Shown piece by piece: positions 41,018 to 50,265 of a stretch of DNA of 64,000 bases. The position numbers were made by a program, and so were the translations under genes. Origin of the DNA: JADJPG01 sp964491875 (GTDB lineage: Bacteria > Verrucomicrobiota > Verrucomicrobiia > Limisphaerales > JADJPG01). Location: the NCBI GenBank assembly GCA_964491875.1, contig CAZBIC010000022.1:61514-125513 (forward strand), in the 5' to 3' direction. Below the pieces are notes generated by a model. That model did no database searches. It was not told the origin of the DNA and worked only from the letters and a program-made list of their open reading frames with translations. Every line of letters starts with the position of its first letter. The first letter of the stretch is position 1.

Positions 41018-42169
41018 GTGCGGACGATCTACTTCGACTACAACGCCACCACGCCGCTCGACCCGGCGGTGCGCGACGCGATGCTGCCATATCTCGGCGA
41101 GGTCTTTGGCAATCCATCGAGCGTGCATCACGTCGGACGGCGCGCCCGGGCGTTGCTCGATGACGCGCGGGATCGCGTCGCGAAAGTGTGGGCGGCCAAA
41201 CCGAGCGAAGTCATCTTCACCAGCGGCGGAACCGAGAGCAGCAACCAGGCAATCTGCGGCACGGCGCGACTGCGGCGCGACAAGGGGCGGCACATAATTA
41301 CCAGTAAAGTGGAACATCATGCCGTGCTCCACACCTGTGAATATCTTGCGAAGAAGGAGGGCTTCGAGGTCACGTATCTGCCCGTCAGTCCGGAGGGATT
41401 CGTGAGTGTGGAGTCACTCGTCGCCGCGATTCGACCGGACACCATTCTCGTCTCCATCATGGCGGCGAATAACGAGACCGGCTCCATTCAGCCTGTCGCG
41501 GAGCTGGGCAAGGTTTGCCGTAAGCGCGGCGTGCTCTTTCACACCGATGCCGTGCAGTGGTTTGGCAAGGAACCCTTTGAGAACATCCACCAGTTTCACG
41601 CGGATCTCGTCTCCGTCTGCGCCCACAAATTTCACGGACCGAAAGGCGCCGGCGCGCTCTTCATTCGATCGCCGTTGCTGCCGGACCCGATCGTCTTCGG
41701 CGGCGGCCACGAGAACGAACGTCGTGCCGGCACGGAGAATCTCGCCGCGATCATCGGCTTCGCAGAGGCCACCGAACGCTTCGTGAAGACGCCGGTGTTT
41801 CCCAGGGAACATTTGCTGCCCCTCACGCAACGACTGATCGCATTCATCGATCAGCTCGGGCCGAAGACCGCCGTGCTGCGCAGTCCGCGGGATCGTCGTC
41901 TGGCAAACACGCTCGCCTTCACCGTGCCGGGCGCTGATAGCATTTCGCTGCTGGCAGGATTGGATCTGGAAGGCATCTGCGCTTCGAGCGGTTCGGCGTG
42001 CTCAGCGGGATCCCTGGAACCGTCGCATGTGATGCTGGCGCTCGGGGTTCCGAAGGACGAAGCGAACGCGCTCGTTCGTCTCTCGCTCGGCCGGGAATCC
42101 ACGCTCGCCGAAGTGGAACACGTCGAACGCGTGCTGCCGGAAGTCATCGCGCGAGTGACGGGAGCGTAA
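41018..42169 (+). CDS. Cysteine desulfurase (NifS/IscS family)
   Basis: A 383-residue PLP enzyme releasing sulfur from cysteine for Fe-S or other sulfur cofactors. Start is GTG 41018 (MRTIYFDYNATTPLDPAVRD); the frame upstream crosses the REP-like repeats. PLP lysine is Lys204 (CAHKFHGPKGAGALF), the substrate-side His101 is in SKVEHHAVLHTCE, and the catalytic cysteine is Cys328 in CASSGSACSAGS on the mobile loop. No isc or suf genes adjoin it. Convergent with the Gfo/Idh gene across a stem-loop. Confidence 0.92.
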   Translation: MRTIYFDYNATTPLDPAVRDAMLPYLGEVFGNPSSVHHVGRRARALLDDARDRVAKVWAAKPSEVIFTSGGTESSNQAICGTARLRRDKGRHIITSKVEHHAVLHTCEYLAKKEGFEVTYLPVSPEGFVSVESLVAAIRPDTILVSIMAANNETGSIQPVAELGKVCRKRGVLFHTDAVQWFGKEPFENIHQFHADLVSVCAHKFHGPKGAGALFIRSPLLPDPIVFGGGHENERRAGTENLAAIIGFAEATERFVKTPVFPREHLLPLTQRLIAFIDQLGPKTAVLRSPRDRRLANTLAFTVPGADSISLLAGLDLEGICASSGSACSAGSLEPSHVMLALGVPKDEANALVRLSLGRESTLAEVEHVERVLPEVIARVTGA

Positions 42170-42177
42170 TGCAATGA

Positions 42178-42232
42178 CTCACTGTTCACCGGCCTACTGA
42201 TTACTTCCCAAAGTGAATCAGTAAACAGTGAG
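42178..42232. terminator. Imperfect inverted repeat between convergent genes, likely terminator
   Basis: CTCACTGTT (42178-42186) pairs with AACAGTGAG (42224-42232) and TACTGATT (42195-42202) with AATCAGTA (42216-42223), with an eight-base bulge on the left arm. It lies in the gap between the convergent cysteine desulfurase and Gfo/Idh genes. There is no strong U-tract. Confidence 0.5.
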
Positions 42233-42240
42233 AAGATGAT

Positions 42241-43215
42241 TCATCCGCCGTTCTTCTTCAGCACGTCCTTGATCTTCACCGGTGCCCCGCCCTGCCGCTT
42301 GCTTTCGTCGGCGGCTTCCATGAAGGCGAAGAGTTCGATCGTTTCCTCTGGTGTGACGGGCGCCACACCGGTCTGGAAGAACTTCACCACCTCGCGGAGC
42401 AGCGGCGCGTAGTCGCCACTGCCCTTTTGTTCCGCGACGGCTTTGGTGCCGAAGACAATGACCTTGTGCGGCGTCGGGCCGCCGCGCAGCGCGTGCAGCG
42501 TGCCAATGCGGCCATTGCTCCAGGTGCCGGTGACGATGTCCGTGTTTGGAGTAGTCGTCCGAACGACGGTTTCGCAGCCAGTGCCGAGAATGGCGAAGAG
42601 CGCTTCCGTGGGATGAACGCCGTACCAGAAGAGATCCGGGTGATGCGGCTCCAGATGCGCCGGGCCATAGGAGATGACGCTGCGAATGTCGCCCACCGCC
42701 ATCTTCTTCACTTCGACGAGGCTGTTGTAGAAACGATATGAGGACGAGCTGAACACCGGCACCTTGGCTTCTTTCGCGAGGCGATAAATCTCAATTGCAT
42801 CGCGCAGCGTGCCCGCGACAGGCTTGTCGATGAAGAGCGGTTTGCGCGCCTTGATCACAGGCTTCGCCTGTTCGAGATGCGGACGGCCATCGACGCTTTC
42901 GAGCAACACGGCGTCCACTTGCTGGCAGAGCTCCTCGATGCTTGGAACAATCATCACGCCGAAGTCGTCCTGAAGCTGCTTGGTAAATCCGTCCACGCGG
43001 CTTGCGCTGGATTCGACATCCGGGCTGCCACCCTTAAACGCCGCGACCACTTTTCCGCCGGGAACATGGTCCTTGTGCTTGGAATCGTTCAGCAGTCGGG
43101 TGAATGCGGTGACGTGGGAGGTATCGAGTCCAATGATGCCGATGCGAAGTTCGTCGGCGGCGAAGGCGGAGACAGTCATGACGGTGCCCGTGATTGCAGC
43201 CAGCAGGAGTTTCAT
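42241..43215 (-). CDS. Exported Gfo/Idh/MocA family oxidoreductase
   Basis: A 324-residue protein with a signal peptide (MKLLLAAITGTVMTVSAFAA) in front of a Rossmann domain (ELRIGIIGLDTSHVTAFTRL) and a dehydrogenase-like C-terminal domain. The middle keeps the family's KPVIKARKPLFIDKPVAGTL segment with the catalytic-lysine motif DKP, and YGVHPTEALFAILGTGCETV with a conserved His. Members with Sec signals are frequent in Verrucomicrobiota and Planctomycetota. NAD(P) in the periplasm is unusual, so the cofactor may be carried in folded form or unused. Substrate unknown. Confidence 0.85.
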   Translation of the reverse strand: MKLLLAAITGTVMTVSAFAADELRIGIIGLDTSHVTAFTRLLNDSKHKDHVPGGKVVAAFKGGSPDVESSASRVDGFTKQLQDDFGVMIVPSIEELCQQVDAVLLESVDGRPHLEQAKPVIKARKPLFIDKPVAGTLRDAIEIYRLAKEAKVPVFSSSSYRFYNSLVEVKKMAVGDIRSVISYGPAHLEPHHPDLFWYGVHPTEALFAILGTGCETVVRTTTPNTDIVTGTWSNGRIGTLHALRGGPTPHKVIVFGTKAVAEQKGSGDYAPLLREVVKFFQTGVAPVTPEETIELFAFMEAADESKRQGGAPVKIKDVLKKNGG

Positions 43216-43291
43216 GACCGCAGAGTCGTCCCGGAGCAGGACGAGCGGCAAGGGGAAAGTTGAGCGGGCAGGCGGCTTCAGCCGCAGCATG

Positions 43292-44323
43292 TCACCACTC
43301 GATGACCGCGGCGGCCCAGGTCAGGCCCGCACCGAAGACGACGAGCAGCGCGAGGTCGCCACGTTGAAGCCGGCCTTGCTGGACGGCTTCGTCCAACGCG
43401 ATGGCGACGGAGGCTGCGGAGGTATTGCCGTACTTATCGAGATTCACGAAGACCTGCTCGGGCGTCACGCCCAGGCGATCACCGACGGCGTCGATGATGC
43501 GGCGGTTGGCCTGGTGCGGGATGACGAGCTTGATCTGCGTGATGTCGATCTCGCAGCGGCGGAGCGCTTCAGTCGCGGCGCTCATCATGGCATTGACGGC
43601 GTTCTTGAACGTTTCCTTGCCGTCCATCTGCAAGTGATGCAGGCCGGCTTCGACGGAATCCGTGGTCGCCGGAATGCGACTGCCACCGCCGGGCATGCAC
43701 AGCAGCGACGCCTTTTCGCCGTCGGCGCCCATGCACGCGGTCAGAAGGCCGTGCGCATCTGGACGATGCTGGAGAATCGCCGCGCCCGCGCCGTCACCGA
43801 AGAGCACGCAGGTATTGCGATCCTTCCAGTTGACGATGGAAGAGAGCCGTTCGGCCCCGATGATGAGCACCGTTTCGTAGGTGCGGGACATGATGAATTG
43901 CTGCCCAATCTCCATCGCATAGATGAAGCCGGAGCAAGCCGCCTCGATGTCAAACGCAGCGGCTTTCTTCGCGCCGATCTTGTTTTGCACCAGGCACGCC
44001 GTGGACGGAAACATCATGTCCGGCGTGATGGTGGCAACGATGATTAGATCGATTTGATCGGCGGTGACGCCGGCCTTTTCCATCGCGCGCTGGGCGGCCT
44101 TGGCGGCCATGTCGGAGGTGAACTCGTTCTCCGCCGCGATCCGGCGTTCCTTGATGCCGGTCCGGGTCGTGATCCACTCGTCAGTGGTATCGACGATCTT
44201 CTCCAGATCCGCATTGGTCATGATGCGCTCCGGCACATACGAGCCGACGGCGGTGATGGAACAGGTGCGCCCTTGAAAGTTGTGTTTGGCGCGGGGGTTT
44301 TTGAAGAGTTGAGTGGTGCTCAT
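43292..44323 (-). CDS. fabH: 3-oxoacyl-ACP synthase III
   Basis: FabH starts fatty-acid synthesis by condensing acetyl-CoA (or branched primers) with malonyl-ACP. The 343-residue sequence has the catalytic triad Cys130 (IEAACSGFIYAM), His270 (VIPHQANRRI) and Asn300 (KYGNTSAAS), plus SYVPERIMTNADLEKIVDTT and FGDGAGAAIL. Length is slightly longer than usual because of a 20-residue N-terminal extension. Its ATG overlaps the plsX stop by four bases (ATGA), the classical plsX-fabH arrangement. Confidence 0.96.
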   Translation of the reverse strand: MSTTQLFKNPRAKHNFQGRTCSITAVGSYVPERIMTNADLEKIVDTTDEWITTRTGIKERRIAAENEFTSDMAAKAAQRAMEKAGVTADQIDLIIVATITPDMMFPSTACLVQNKIGAKKAAAFDIEAACSGFIYAMEIGQQFIMSRTYETVLIIGAERLSSIVNWKDRNTCVLFGDGAGAAILQHRPDAHGLLTACMGADGEKASLLCMPGGGSRIPATTDSVEAGLHHLQMDGKETFKNAVNAMMSAATEALRRCEIDITQIKLVIPHQANRRIIDAVGDRLGVTPEQVFVNLDKYGNTSAASVAIALDEAVQQGRLQRGDLALLVVFGAGLTWAAAVIEW

Positions 44324-45372
44324 GCGACCGCAGAGTCAGGGGATGGAACAGCTGTCTTGTTCAGGCCGAGCTTTTCATTCGCCCGGGCCACTTCGCTGAC
44401 AATAGTGTCGTTGATCTTGTGTTGGATGGTTTCAGTCGCCACGCGGATGGCGTTGAAAATGGCTTTCTCACGTGCGGATCCGTGAGCCTTGATGACCGTG
44501 CCGTTCAAGCCGAGCAGCGGCGCGCCGCCGTAGGCTTCCGGGTCCATGCGCCTCTTGATGCTCTTCAGCGCGCCCTGCGCCATCAAGGCACCGGCCTTAC
44601 GAAGCGGGTTCGCCATGAACTCGCGTTTGAGCAACCCGCCAACCGCCTTGCCCATGCTCTCGATGCTCTTCAGAACGATGTTTCCGGTGAAGCCATCGGT
44701 CACGACCACATCGACGTGGTCCTCGAAGAGGTCGTGCCCTTCGACATTGCCGATGAAGTTCAGGTCCGTCTGCTTGCAGAGCCTCGAGGTCTCCCGGGTA
44801 AGCTCGTTACCTTTGGTTTCCTCAGCGCCGTTACTGAGAACGCCCACGCGCGGGCTTTTTCGGCCCAGAACGCCACGGGAGTAAACACTGCCCATGATGG
44901 CGAACTGGACGAGGAGGGCCGGCTTGCAGTCGGGATTAGCGCCCGCGTCGAGCAGGACGAATTCGCCCACGCCCGATGGCATTACCGCAGCGATGGCAGG
45001 ACGATCCACTGGATCAAGGCGCCGGAGCTTGAAGGTCGCAGAAGCCACCAGCGCGCCGGTGTTGCCGCGGGAGATCACCGCCTCAGCCTTGCCATCACGC
45101 ACCAGTTCCATGGCGCGAACCATGGAGCAATCCTTCTTCTTGCGAACGGCGTCGAGCGGCTTGTCCTCCATGGTGATCACCTCGGAGGCATGATGCAGAC
45201 GCAGCCGGGAATCGGCGCACTGGGCACGGGCAAGCTCAGCCTCGATTTCGGGTTTCAGCCCGACGAGGTGCAGCTCAGAGATGTGCGGGTAGGCTTGGAG
45301 CGCCTGTTTGACACCATTGATGACGACCGAGATTCCGTGGTCGCCACCCATGACATCCACGACGATTCGCAT
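44320..45372 (-). CDS. plsX: Phosphate acyltransferase
   Basis: PlsX converts acyl-ACP and phosphate to acyl-phosphate for phospholipid synthesis. The 350-residue protein starts at ATG 45372 with MRIVVDVMGGDHGISVVING and has SRGNTGALVASATFKLRRLD, FVLLDAGANPDCKPALLVQF, SNGAEETKGNELTRE, and VDVVVTDGFTGNIVLKSIES. Located between rpmF and fabH in the conserved rpmF-plsX-fabH order. Confidence 0.96.
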   Translation of the reverse strand: MRIVVDVMGGDHGISVVINGVKQALQAYPHISELHLVGLKPEIEAELARAQCADSRLRLHHASEVITMEDKPLDAVRKKKDCSMVRAMELVRDGKAEAVISRGNTGALVASATFKLRRLDPVDRPAIAAVMPSGVGEFVLLDAGANPDCKPALLVQFAIMGSVYSRGVLGRKSPRVGVLSNGAEETKGNELTRETSRLCKQTDLNFIGNVEGHDLFEDHVDVVVTDGFTGNIVLKSIESMGKAVGGLLKREFMANPLRKAGALMAQGALKSIKRRMDPEAYGGAPLLGLNGTVIKAHGSAREKAIFNAIRVATETIQHKINDTIVSEVARANEKLGLNKTAVPSPDSAVA

Positions 45373-45420
45373 AAATGGAAAGAGCGCGGCAGGCATCCAG
45401 GCCGGCGGCGCTCTTAAATC

Positions 45421-45609
45421 CTATGCTCCAGCCGTGACAGTGATGACTTGGCGGCCCTTGTAAAAACCACAAGCCGGGCAGACCCGGTGCGGGACGTAAG
45501 GCGCCGCGCATTGAGGGCAGGTGCTGAGCTGCGGGAGCTTGAGCACGCTGTTGTAGGCACGCCGCATCCGCATGCGGCTGGTCGATGGTTTTCTTTTGGG
45601 AACGCCCAT
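45421..45609 (-). CDS. rpmF: 50S ribosomal protein L32
   Basis: A 62-residue protein starting MGVPKRKPSTSRMRMRRAYN, the hallmark of L32, with a zinc-ribbon CPQC-(9)-CPAC (CPQCAAPYVPHRVCPACGFY). It belongs to the large ribosomal subunit. It lies between yceD and plsX, an arrangement conserved in many bacteria. Confidence 0.96.
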   Translation of the reverse strand: MGVPKRKPSTSRMRMRRAYNSVLKLPQLSTCPQCAAPYVPHRVCPACGFYKGRQVITVTAGA

Positions 45610-45627
45610 AAATTCTTTAGTTCAATG

Positions 45628-46116
45628 TCACAGTTTCAACTTGTCCAACGCCGACCAGGCAGACGAAGACGATTCCGACTTCGCGGCCGCCCCGGGGCCC
45701 TTTTCCGGTTTTTTCTGAGTTTTCGCCAGCCCGCTGCACTCTGGTTTACACAGCGGGTGCTGCGGAAAGGCGAGGACCATATCTTCGCGAATATAAGGCG
45801 TCAAGTCCACGGAGTCATTAACTGTAGACACTTTGTCATCCCCTTCCGTGGGGAGATGGCAGGCCCAATCCTTGAGTTCAATGGTGTATTGAAACGGCTT
45901 CAGGCACCGCACGCACTCGCAATCGAGCACCAGCGTCAGCCTGCCCTGCACCAGGATCGCCGTGTCGAGCTCCTGAGCCTCAAGGTCATAGGACAAAGGC
46001 TGGTTGACCTTGATGACTTCATCGAGAGTTTCCAGTTCCAGCTCCGCCACGGGCAATTCTCCCTCGAGACGGAGCGATTTATCTTCGAGATGACGCAGGT
46101 TAAACGTAAGAGGCAT
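45628..46116 (-). CDS. yceD: DUF177/YceD family protein (23S rRNA accumulation protein-like)
   Basis: From ATG 46116 the product has 162 residues. Motifs: MPLTFNLRHLEDKSLRLEGE, LEAQELDTAILVQGRLTLVL, CVRCLKPFQYTIELK and VDLTPYIREDMVLAFPQHPL followed by CKPECSGLA. The CxxC and CxxxC pairs are typical of the plant/bacterial DUF177 protein involved in 23S rRNA accumulation. It lies directly upstream of rpmF, as is usual. The C-terminus is low-complexity (AAAKSESSSSAWSA). Confidence 0.88.
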   Translation of the reverse strand: MPLTFNLRHLEDKSLRLEGELPVAELELETLDEVIKVNQPLSYDLEAQELDTAILVQGRLTLVLDCECVRCLKPFQYTIELKDWACHLPTEGDDKVSTVNDSVDLTPYIREDMVLAFPQHPLCKPECSGLAKTQKKPEKGPGAAAKSESSSSAWSALDKLKL

Positions 46117-46129
46117 GGCGCAATCTGGG

Positions 46130-46624
46130 TTAAGGGTTCTTGGGCTGCGACGCAATCTTCTCGCGCAAGGCGTTCACGACTCTCGCCGGCACAAACGAGC
46201 TGACGTCGCCTCCGAGCCGGGCAATCTCCTTCACGATGCGCGAGCTCAGGAAGGTATAGGTGTCTTTCGGCATCATGAAGATGGTCTCCACGCGCTCGTT
46301 CAGCTTGCGATTCATCAGCGCGAGCTGGAACTCGAACTCGAAGTCCGAAACCGCCCGCAGACCACGGATCACAGCCTGACCACCGCGCTGCTCGACGTAA
46401 TCCACCAGCAACCCCTCAAAGGTGTCCGCCGTCACGTTGGACTGATCTTTCACCGAATCGCGGACCAGCGCGAGCCGTTCCTCCAGACTGAACAACGGTC
46501 CCTTCCCCTCGTTCTTGGCCACTGCCACGATGACATGATCGAACAGCTTGGCCGCACGATGCACGATATCGAGATGGCCATTGGTAAATGGATCGAAGCT
46601 TCCGGGATAGATCACCGTTCGCAT
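46130..46624 (-). CDS. coaD: Phosphopantetheine adenylyltransferase
   Basis: CoaD performs the penultimate step of CoA biosynthesis, adenylating 4'-phosphopantetheine. A 164-residue nucleotidyltransferase with the TxGH motif in YPGSFDPFTNGHLDIVHRAA, then NEGKGPLFSLEERLALVRDS, VIRGLRAVSDFEFEFQLALM and the late FLSSRIVKEIARLGGDVSSF motif. It precedes yceD by 13 bases; a cluster with lipid genes makes metabolic sense. Confidence 0.96.
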   Translation of the reverse strand: MRTVIYPGSFDPFTNGHLDIVHRAAKLFDHVIVAVAKNEGKGPLFSLEERLALVRDSVKDQSNVTADTFEGLLVDYVEQRGGQAVIRGLRAVSDFEFEFQLALMNRKLNERVETIFMMPKDTYTFLSSRIVKEIARLGGDVSSFVPARVVNALREKIASQPKNP

Positions 46625-46690
46625 GGAGGGAGACTAGCAGCCGGTGCCGGGAAGCCCACGCAAAAAAAGCAGCTCGAATCTGAGGCAGGT

Positions 46691-48583
46691 TCAGTTCGCC
46701 CGAACGGGAGCCGCCAAACGTTCAGCGATCTCCTTGAGGTAAGAATGCGGAATCGGGTTCACCTTCGCGTCCGCCATGAGCGAACGCGACTTTTCCAGCC
46801 ACTGCTTCGCCACATCGTAGTTCGAGATTTGAAAGTAATGCCAGCCCAGGTAGGCCGCCGTGTAATAGCCGTTTGGATCGAGCGCTTCCGCCTTCTTGAA
46901 ACTCGCCGCAGCCTCATCGTGATTCCCGAGCCAGTCCAGCGCACGTCCCTTTCCGATCAAGCCATGCGGGTCGTACGGATTCAACTGTGCGCCTTGCTCG
47001 AACCACTGGATCGCCTGCCCGGCGAGTTCCTTGTAACCGTCTGCGCCCTGCAAGCTGCGTTCCAGATAGATCCCTCCCAGCGCGAGCGACGTTTCGAAAT
47101 TCTTTTCCTCGATCGCCTGCGCCTGTTGCAAGGCGGCAAGCTGCGCATCGGAATTGGCTTCGGCGCGGAGGCTCTTCGCAAGCGCAGTAGTTTCGACCGT
47201 CCGACGCCAGCTCTGCATTCCCAAGTAACCCAACGCCGCCAGCAAAAGAATCGTGATAGGAATGCGCAGCGGGAGGCGGACCGTATGCCAGCTTGCTTCA
47301 CCGGCAAACCGGTAGTGACTCGAGACGACCGCAAACAACGTTACCGCCAGCATCGCGTTCGCCGGGATGTGCATGTTGAAATCGAAAAACGAATGCACAA
47401 GGATGGCGACGAGCCCGATCGAACCCGCTGCCACAAACGCCGCCTTGTTGCTGCGCTTGGCGCCAAGATCGCTCTGGGACCGCTGAACGTATTTCCACAC
47501 GCGCGCGACCTGCCAGCCGAGCAATGCCCAGCAGCTGAGAACAAGCGCAGCGCCCGCCAACCCCCAGTCGACCAGAGTGTTCAAGTAATCGTTATGCACC
47601 CGCTCCGGGCGCGCCTGCAACGCCGGTTCCGCCGGTCGGTAGGCACGAAAGCGCGTGTCGAAATGATTCAGCCCGACGCCGAACAAAGCGTGTTCCTTCC
47701 ACATCGCGAAGGCGGGTTTCCAGAGCTGAAAGCGGACGTCCTCCACCTGCTTTGCGATGTCGATTCGCTCGCGGCGCTCCGGTCCGATGTCAGCTTTCCA
47801 GTAGAAGCCTCCAAGAATCGCCAGCGCGGCGACCATGACGATCAAACCGCGCTGCCAATAGTCCCGCTGCCGCAGGAGCCACAGGGCGACCAACGCAAGC
47901 GCCACTGACGTCGCGAGCAATCCGCCACGCGACACCGTGACAGCAATGCCCGCGAGAATCACCACCGTGGCGTAGCCGAGGAAGATTTTCATCATCGCCT
48001 CGAAACGCCCGGTCAGGGTGAAGGCAATCGAGAGAGGGAGAATCATCTCGAGATATCCCGCGAGATGATTCGGACAAATGAACGTGCCTGATCCTCGCTT
48101 GCGATAGCCCTCGGGTTTTTCAATGTTCCAGACAAAGTCCGAAGCGGAGATGAACTGGTAGATCGCGTAGAGCGAGATCAGCATGCCCGTGAAAATCAGG
48201 ACGACACCGATTCGTTGCGTCATCTCCTGACGGTGAAGATTGTTCACGATCGCAAAGTAAAGGACACCGTACACCAGCACCTTTACCAGCTCCTGCCGCG
48301 CGAGAAACTCAACCTCCGAAGTGAAATACCTGCCAACAGCATAACCAAGAAACGCCAGCACCGCCCACGAGGCCGGAGGCCAGAGCAATCGATGCTTGGG
48401 GTTGAGGTAGAACCTCGCGAGCCACAGGGCGATTACCCCAACCGTGATCCACTGGACCACTACGAAGAAGTCGAAGCCCGCCTGGGGAACGCCGCCGAAG
48501 GCCAGCGGCGAATAAACCAGGGCCGCGAGCACCAATCCTAAAACTCCGTGTTCACACCAGCGGTCCAGTTGCTCGTGTCGCAT
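46691..48583 (-). CDS. O-antigen ligase/polymerase family protein with C-terminal TPR repeats
   Basis: A 630-residue protein. About twelve hydrophobic segments fill residues 1-450, including a WzyC-like block GSGTFICPNHLAGYLEMILP and a long extracytoplasmic loop GVGLNHFDTRFRAYRPAEPA followed by RVHNDYLNTLVDWGLAGAAL, characteristic of WaaL/PglL-type enzymes. The C-terminal about 130 residues have TPR units (LALGGIYLERSLQGADGYKE; AAASFKKAEALDPNGYYTAA). The acceptor could be lipid A, protein or polysaccharide; none of the surrounding genes settles it. Confidence 0.85.
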   Translation of the reverse strand: MRHEQLDRWCEHGVLGLVLAALVYSPLAFGGVPQAGFDFFVVVQWITVGVIALWLARFYLNPKHRLLWPPASWAVLAFLGYAVGRYFTSEVEFLARQELVKVLVYGVLYFAIVNNLHRQEMTQRIGVVLIFTGMLISLYAIYQFISASDFVWNIEKPEGYRKRGSGTFICPNHLAGYLEMILPLSIAFTLTGRFEAMMKIFLGYATVVILAGIAVTVSRGGLLATSVALALVALWLLRQRDYWQRGLIVMVAALAILGGFYWKADIGPERRERIDIAKQVEDVRFQLWKPAFAMWKEHALFGVGLNHFDTRFRAYRPAEPALQARPERVHNDYLNTLVDWGLAGAALVLSCWALLGWQVARVWKYVQRSQSDLGAKRSNKAAFVAAGSIGLVAILVHSFFDFNMHIPANAMLAVTLFAVVSSHYRFAGEASWHTVRLPLRIPITILLLAALGYLGMQSWRRTVETTALAKSLRAEANSDAQLAALQQAQAIEEKNFETSLALGGIYLERSLQGADGYKELAGQAIQWFEQGAQLNPYDPHGLIGKGRALDWLGNHDEAAASFKKAEALDPNGYYTAAYLGWHYFQISNYDVAKQWLEKSRSLMADAKVNPIPHSYLKEIAERLAAPVRAN

Positions 48584-48653
48584 CGGCGATTCTCCTCAGC
48601 TTGCGCTGGTCCCCATTTTTCTCTCCCTGTTCTTCAGCAATTCAGACGCCGAC

Positions 48654-50021
48654 TCAAACGTCCCGAGGGTCAGTGATTCTGCCGGTCAACGCGCTCGCTG
48701 CGACCGTCGCCGGGCTGGCGAGGAACACCTGGCTTTCCTTGTCGCCCATGCGGCCGGGAAAATTCCGGTTCGTCGCGCTGATGCACTTCAAGCCCGCCTG
48801 ATTGATGCGGCCGAAGGTATCCACCGGACCACCGAGACACGCCGCGCAGCCGGCATTCTCCGTCATGCGCACACCCGCGTCCTCGAGAATCTGCCAGATC
48901 GTCTTGTCACCCCAGCGCGTCGACTGGAGGTCGCGCACAATGTCCGGCGTGGCCGGAACGCCAAAGGTATCGATGACCACCTTCTTGCCGCGCAGCACAC
49001 GGGCGAATTCCACGAAGTCACTCGTCTTGCCGCCCGTGCAGGATCCGACATACGCACGATCCAGCTTCGTGGCTCCCATGTCCTTCGCCTTCTTGCGCTG
49101 GCCGGGATCGGGATGACACGCCACCGTCGGCTCCAGCTTATCGAGATCCACAACCAACTCGTAAACGAAGGTCTGCTGCGCATCCGCTTCGACAGGCTCG
49201 TAGGACGCCTTCGTTCCATTCAAGCGCGTGCGGGCATCCACGTATTCGGCCGTGCGGGAATCGAACGGGAAAATGCCGTTCTTGCCGCCTGCTTCGATCG
49301 CCATGTTCGCAATCGTCATGCGGTCGTCCATCGACAAACTGGCAACGCCAGGGCCATCAAACTGCATCGCCCGATACGTCGCGCCGTCAAAACCAATTTC
49401 GCCAATGACGTGGAGGATCACATCCTTGGCCATCACACCGAGTTGAAGCTTTCCTTCGAGCCGGAAACGCATCGTCTCCGGGACCTTGATCAGCAACTTG
49501 CCCGTGCCCATGACGAAACCCGCATCCGTGTTACCGATGCCCGTCGCAAATTCATTGAACGCGCCGGCCATGCACGTGTGAGAATCCGTGCCGAAAAGGA
49601 CCTCGCCCGGACGGGTGTGGCCTTTGGCCGGCAACGCCGCATGGCAAACGCCCGCGTAGTTGGAGCCATACTGGCGCTTCAAATTTCCCTTGGCCGCGTC
49701 GTATTTCCACTGCCCGTTTGGGTCGTCGATGACGTCGTAAAAGTAAGGGAGATTCTGCTCGCGGGAGAAATCGCGGAGGATGTCGACGTTGCGATTCGAC
49801 TTCGAATCAGCAGTGAAGATGTAGTGGTCGGGAATGATGACCACGCGCTCGCGATTCCAAACCTTCGCCGTCTTGCCGAACTCGCGCTTGAACACGCCAA
49901 TCGTCCCCGGACCGCACACGTCATGGGTCATGAGAACGTCCGCATTCACCCAGATGTTGTCACCCGCCTGAACGGAAGATTTACCAGCAGCCCGGGCGAG
50001 GATCTTTTCTGTCAAAGTCAT
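48654..50021 (-). CDS. leuC: 3-isopropylmalate dehydratase large subunit (plant-type LeuC)
   Basis: A 455-residue aconitase-family protein with the Fe-S ligands in GSCTGGKTSDFVEFARVL and AGCAACLGGPVDTFGRINQ, and substrate motifs FGTDSHTCMAGAFNEFATGI and NRNFPGRMGDKESQVFLASP. The SCTGGKT and CLGGPxDT variants match the plant/Verrucomicrobiota/Planctomycetota type rather than the E. coli SCTNSR type. It catalyses isomerisation of 2- to 3-isopropylmalate in leucine synthesis. No small subunit leuD lies within the window near it. Confidence 0.88.
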   Translation of the reverse strand: MTLTEKILARAAGKSSVQAGDNIWVNADVLMTHDVCGPGTIGVFKREFGKTAKVWNRERVVIIPDHYIFTADSKSNRNVDILRDFSREQNLPYFYDVIDDPNGQWKYDAAKGNLKRQYGSNYAGVCHAALPAKGHTRPGEVLFGTDSHTCMAGAFNEFATGIGNTDAGFVMGTGKLLIKVPETMRFRLEGKLQLGVMAKDVILHVIGEIGFDGATYRAMQFDGPGVASLSMDDRMTIANMAIEAGGKNGIFPFDSRTAEYVDARTRLNGTKASYEPVEADAQQTFVYELVVDLDKLEPTVACHPDPGQRKKAKDMGATKLDRAYVGSCTGGKTSDFVEFARVLRGKKVVIDTFGVPATPDIVRDLQSTRWGDKTIWQILEDAGVRMTENAGCAACLGGPVDTFGRINQAGLKCISATNRNFPGRMGDKESQVFLASPATVAASALTGRITDPRDV

Positions 50022-50207
50022 GGTCGGGAATCATTAGCGGACTTCAGTCCCTGCTGCAACTCTTGAAATCGCCAGTCGCCTTGTCTGAGGAATGACCTCA
50101 ACTTTAATCACTCCAAAGAGTCAAACTGATCGGTACAGATTGGAGAAGGTCCTCCCTTCTCCTGGATTCGCTTGATTCCACCCGCCTCAACCAACTCAAA
50201 AACAAAA

Positions 50208-50233
50208 CGACCGGAACCTTTCGATTCCGGTCG
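50208..50233 (-). terminator. Rho-independent terminator of the Cys-rich peptide gene
   Basis: CGACCGGAA (50208-50216) pairs with TTCCGGTCG (50225-50233), and on the minus strand it is followed by TTTTGTTTTTG. It sits 33 bases past the stop of the Cys-rich peptide gene (50266). Confidence 0.88.
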
Positions 50234-50265
50234 CAGGTAAATACTCTTACCCAGGAGGAGGAAGA

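Noticed and set aside
44419..45417. Plus-strand open frame of 332 codons
   Set aside because: Antisense to plsX; no domain and arginine/histidine-rich.
46115..47908. Plus-strand open frame of 597 codons
   Set aside because: Antisense to coaD and the O-antigen-ligase/TPR gene; no signal, domain or ribosome-binding site.
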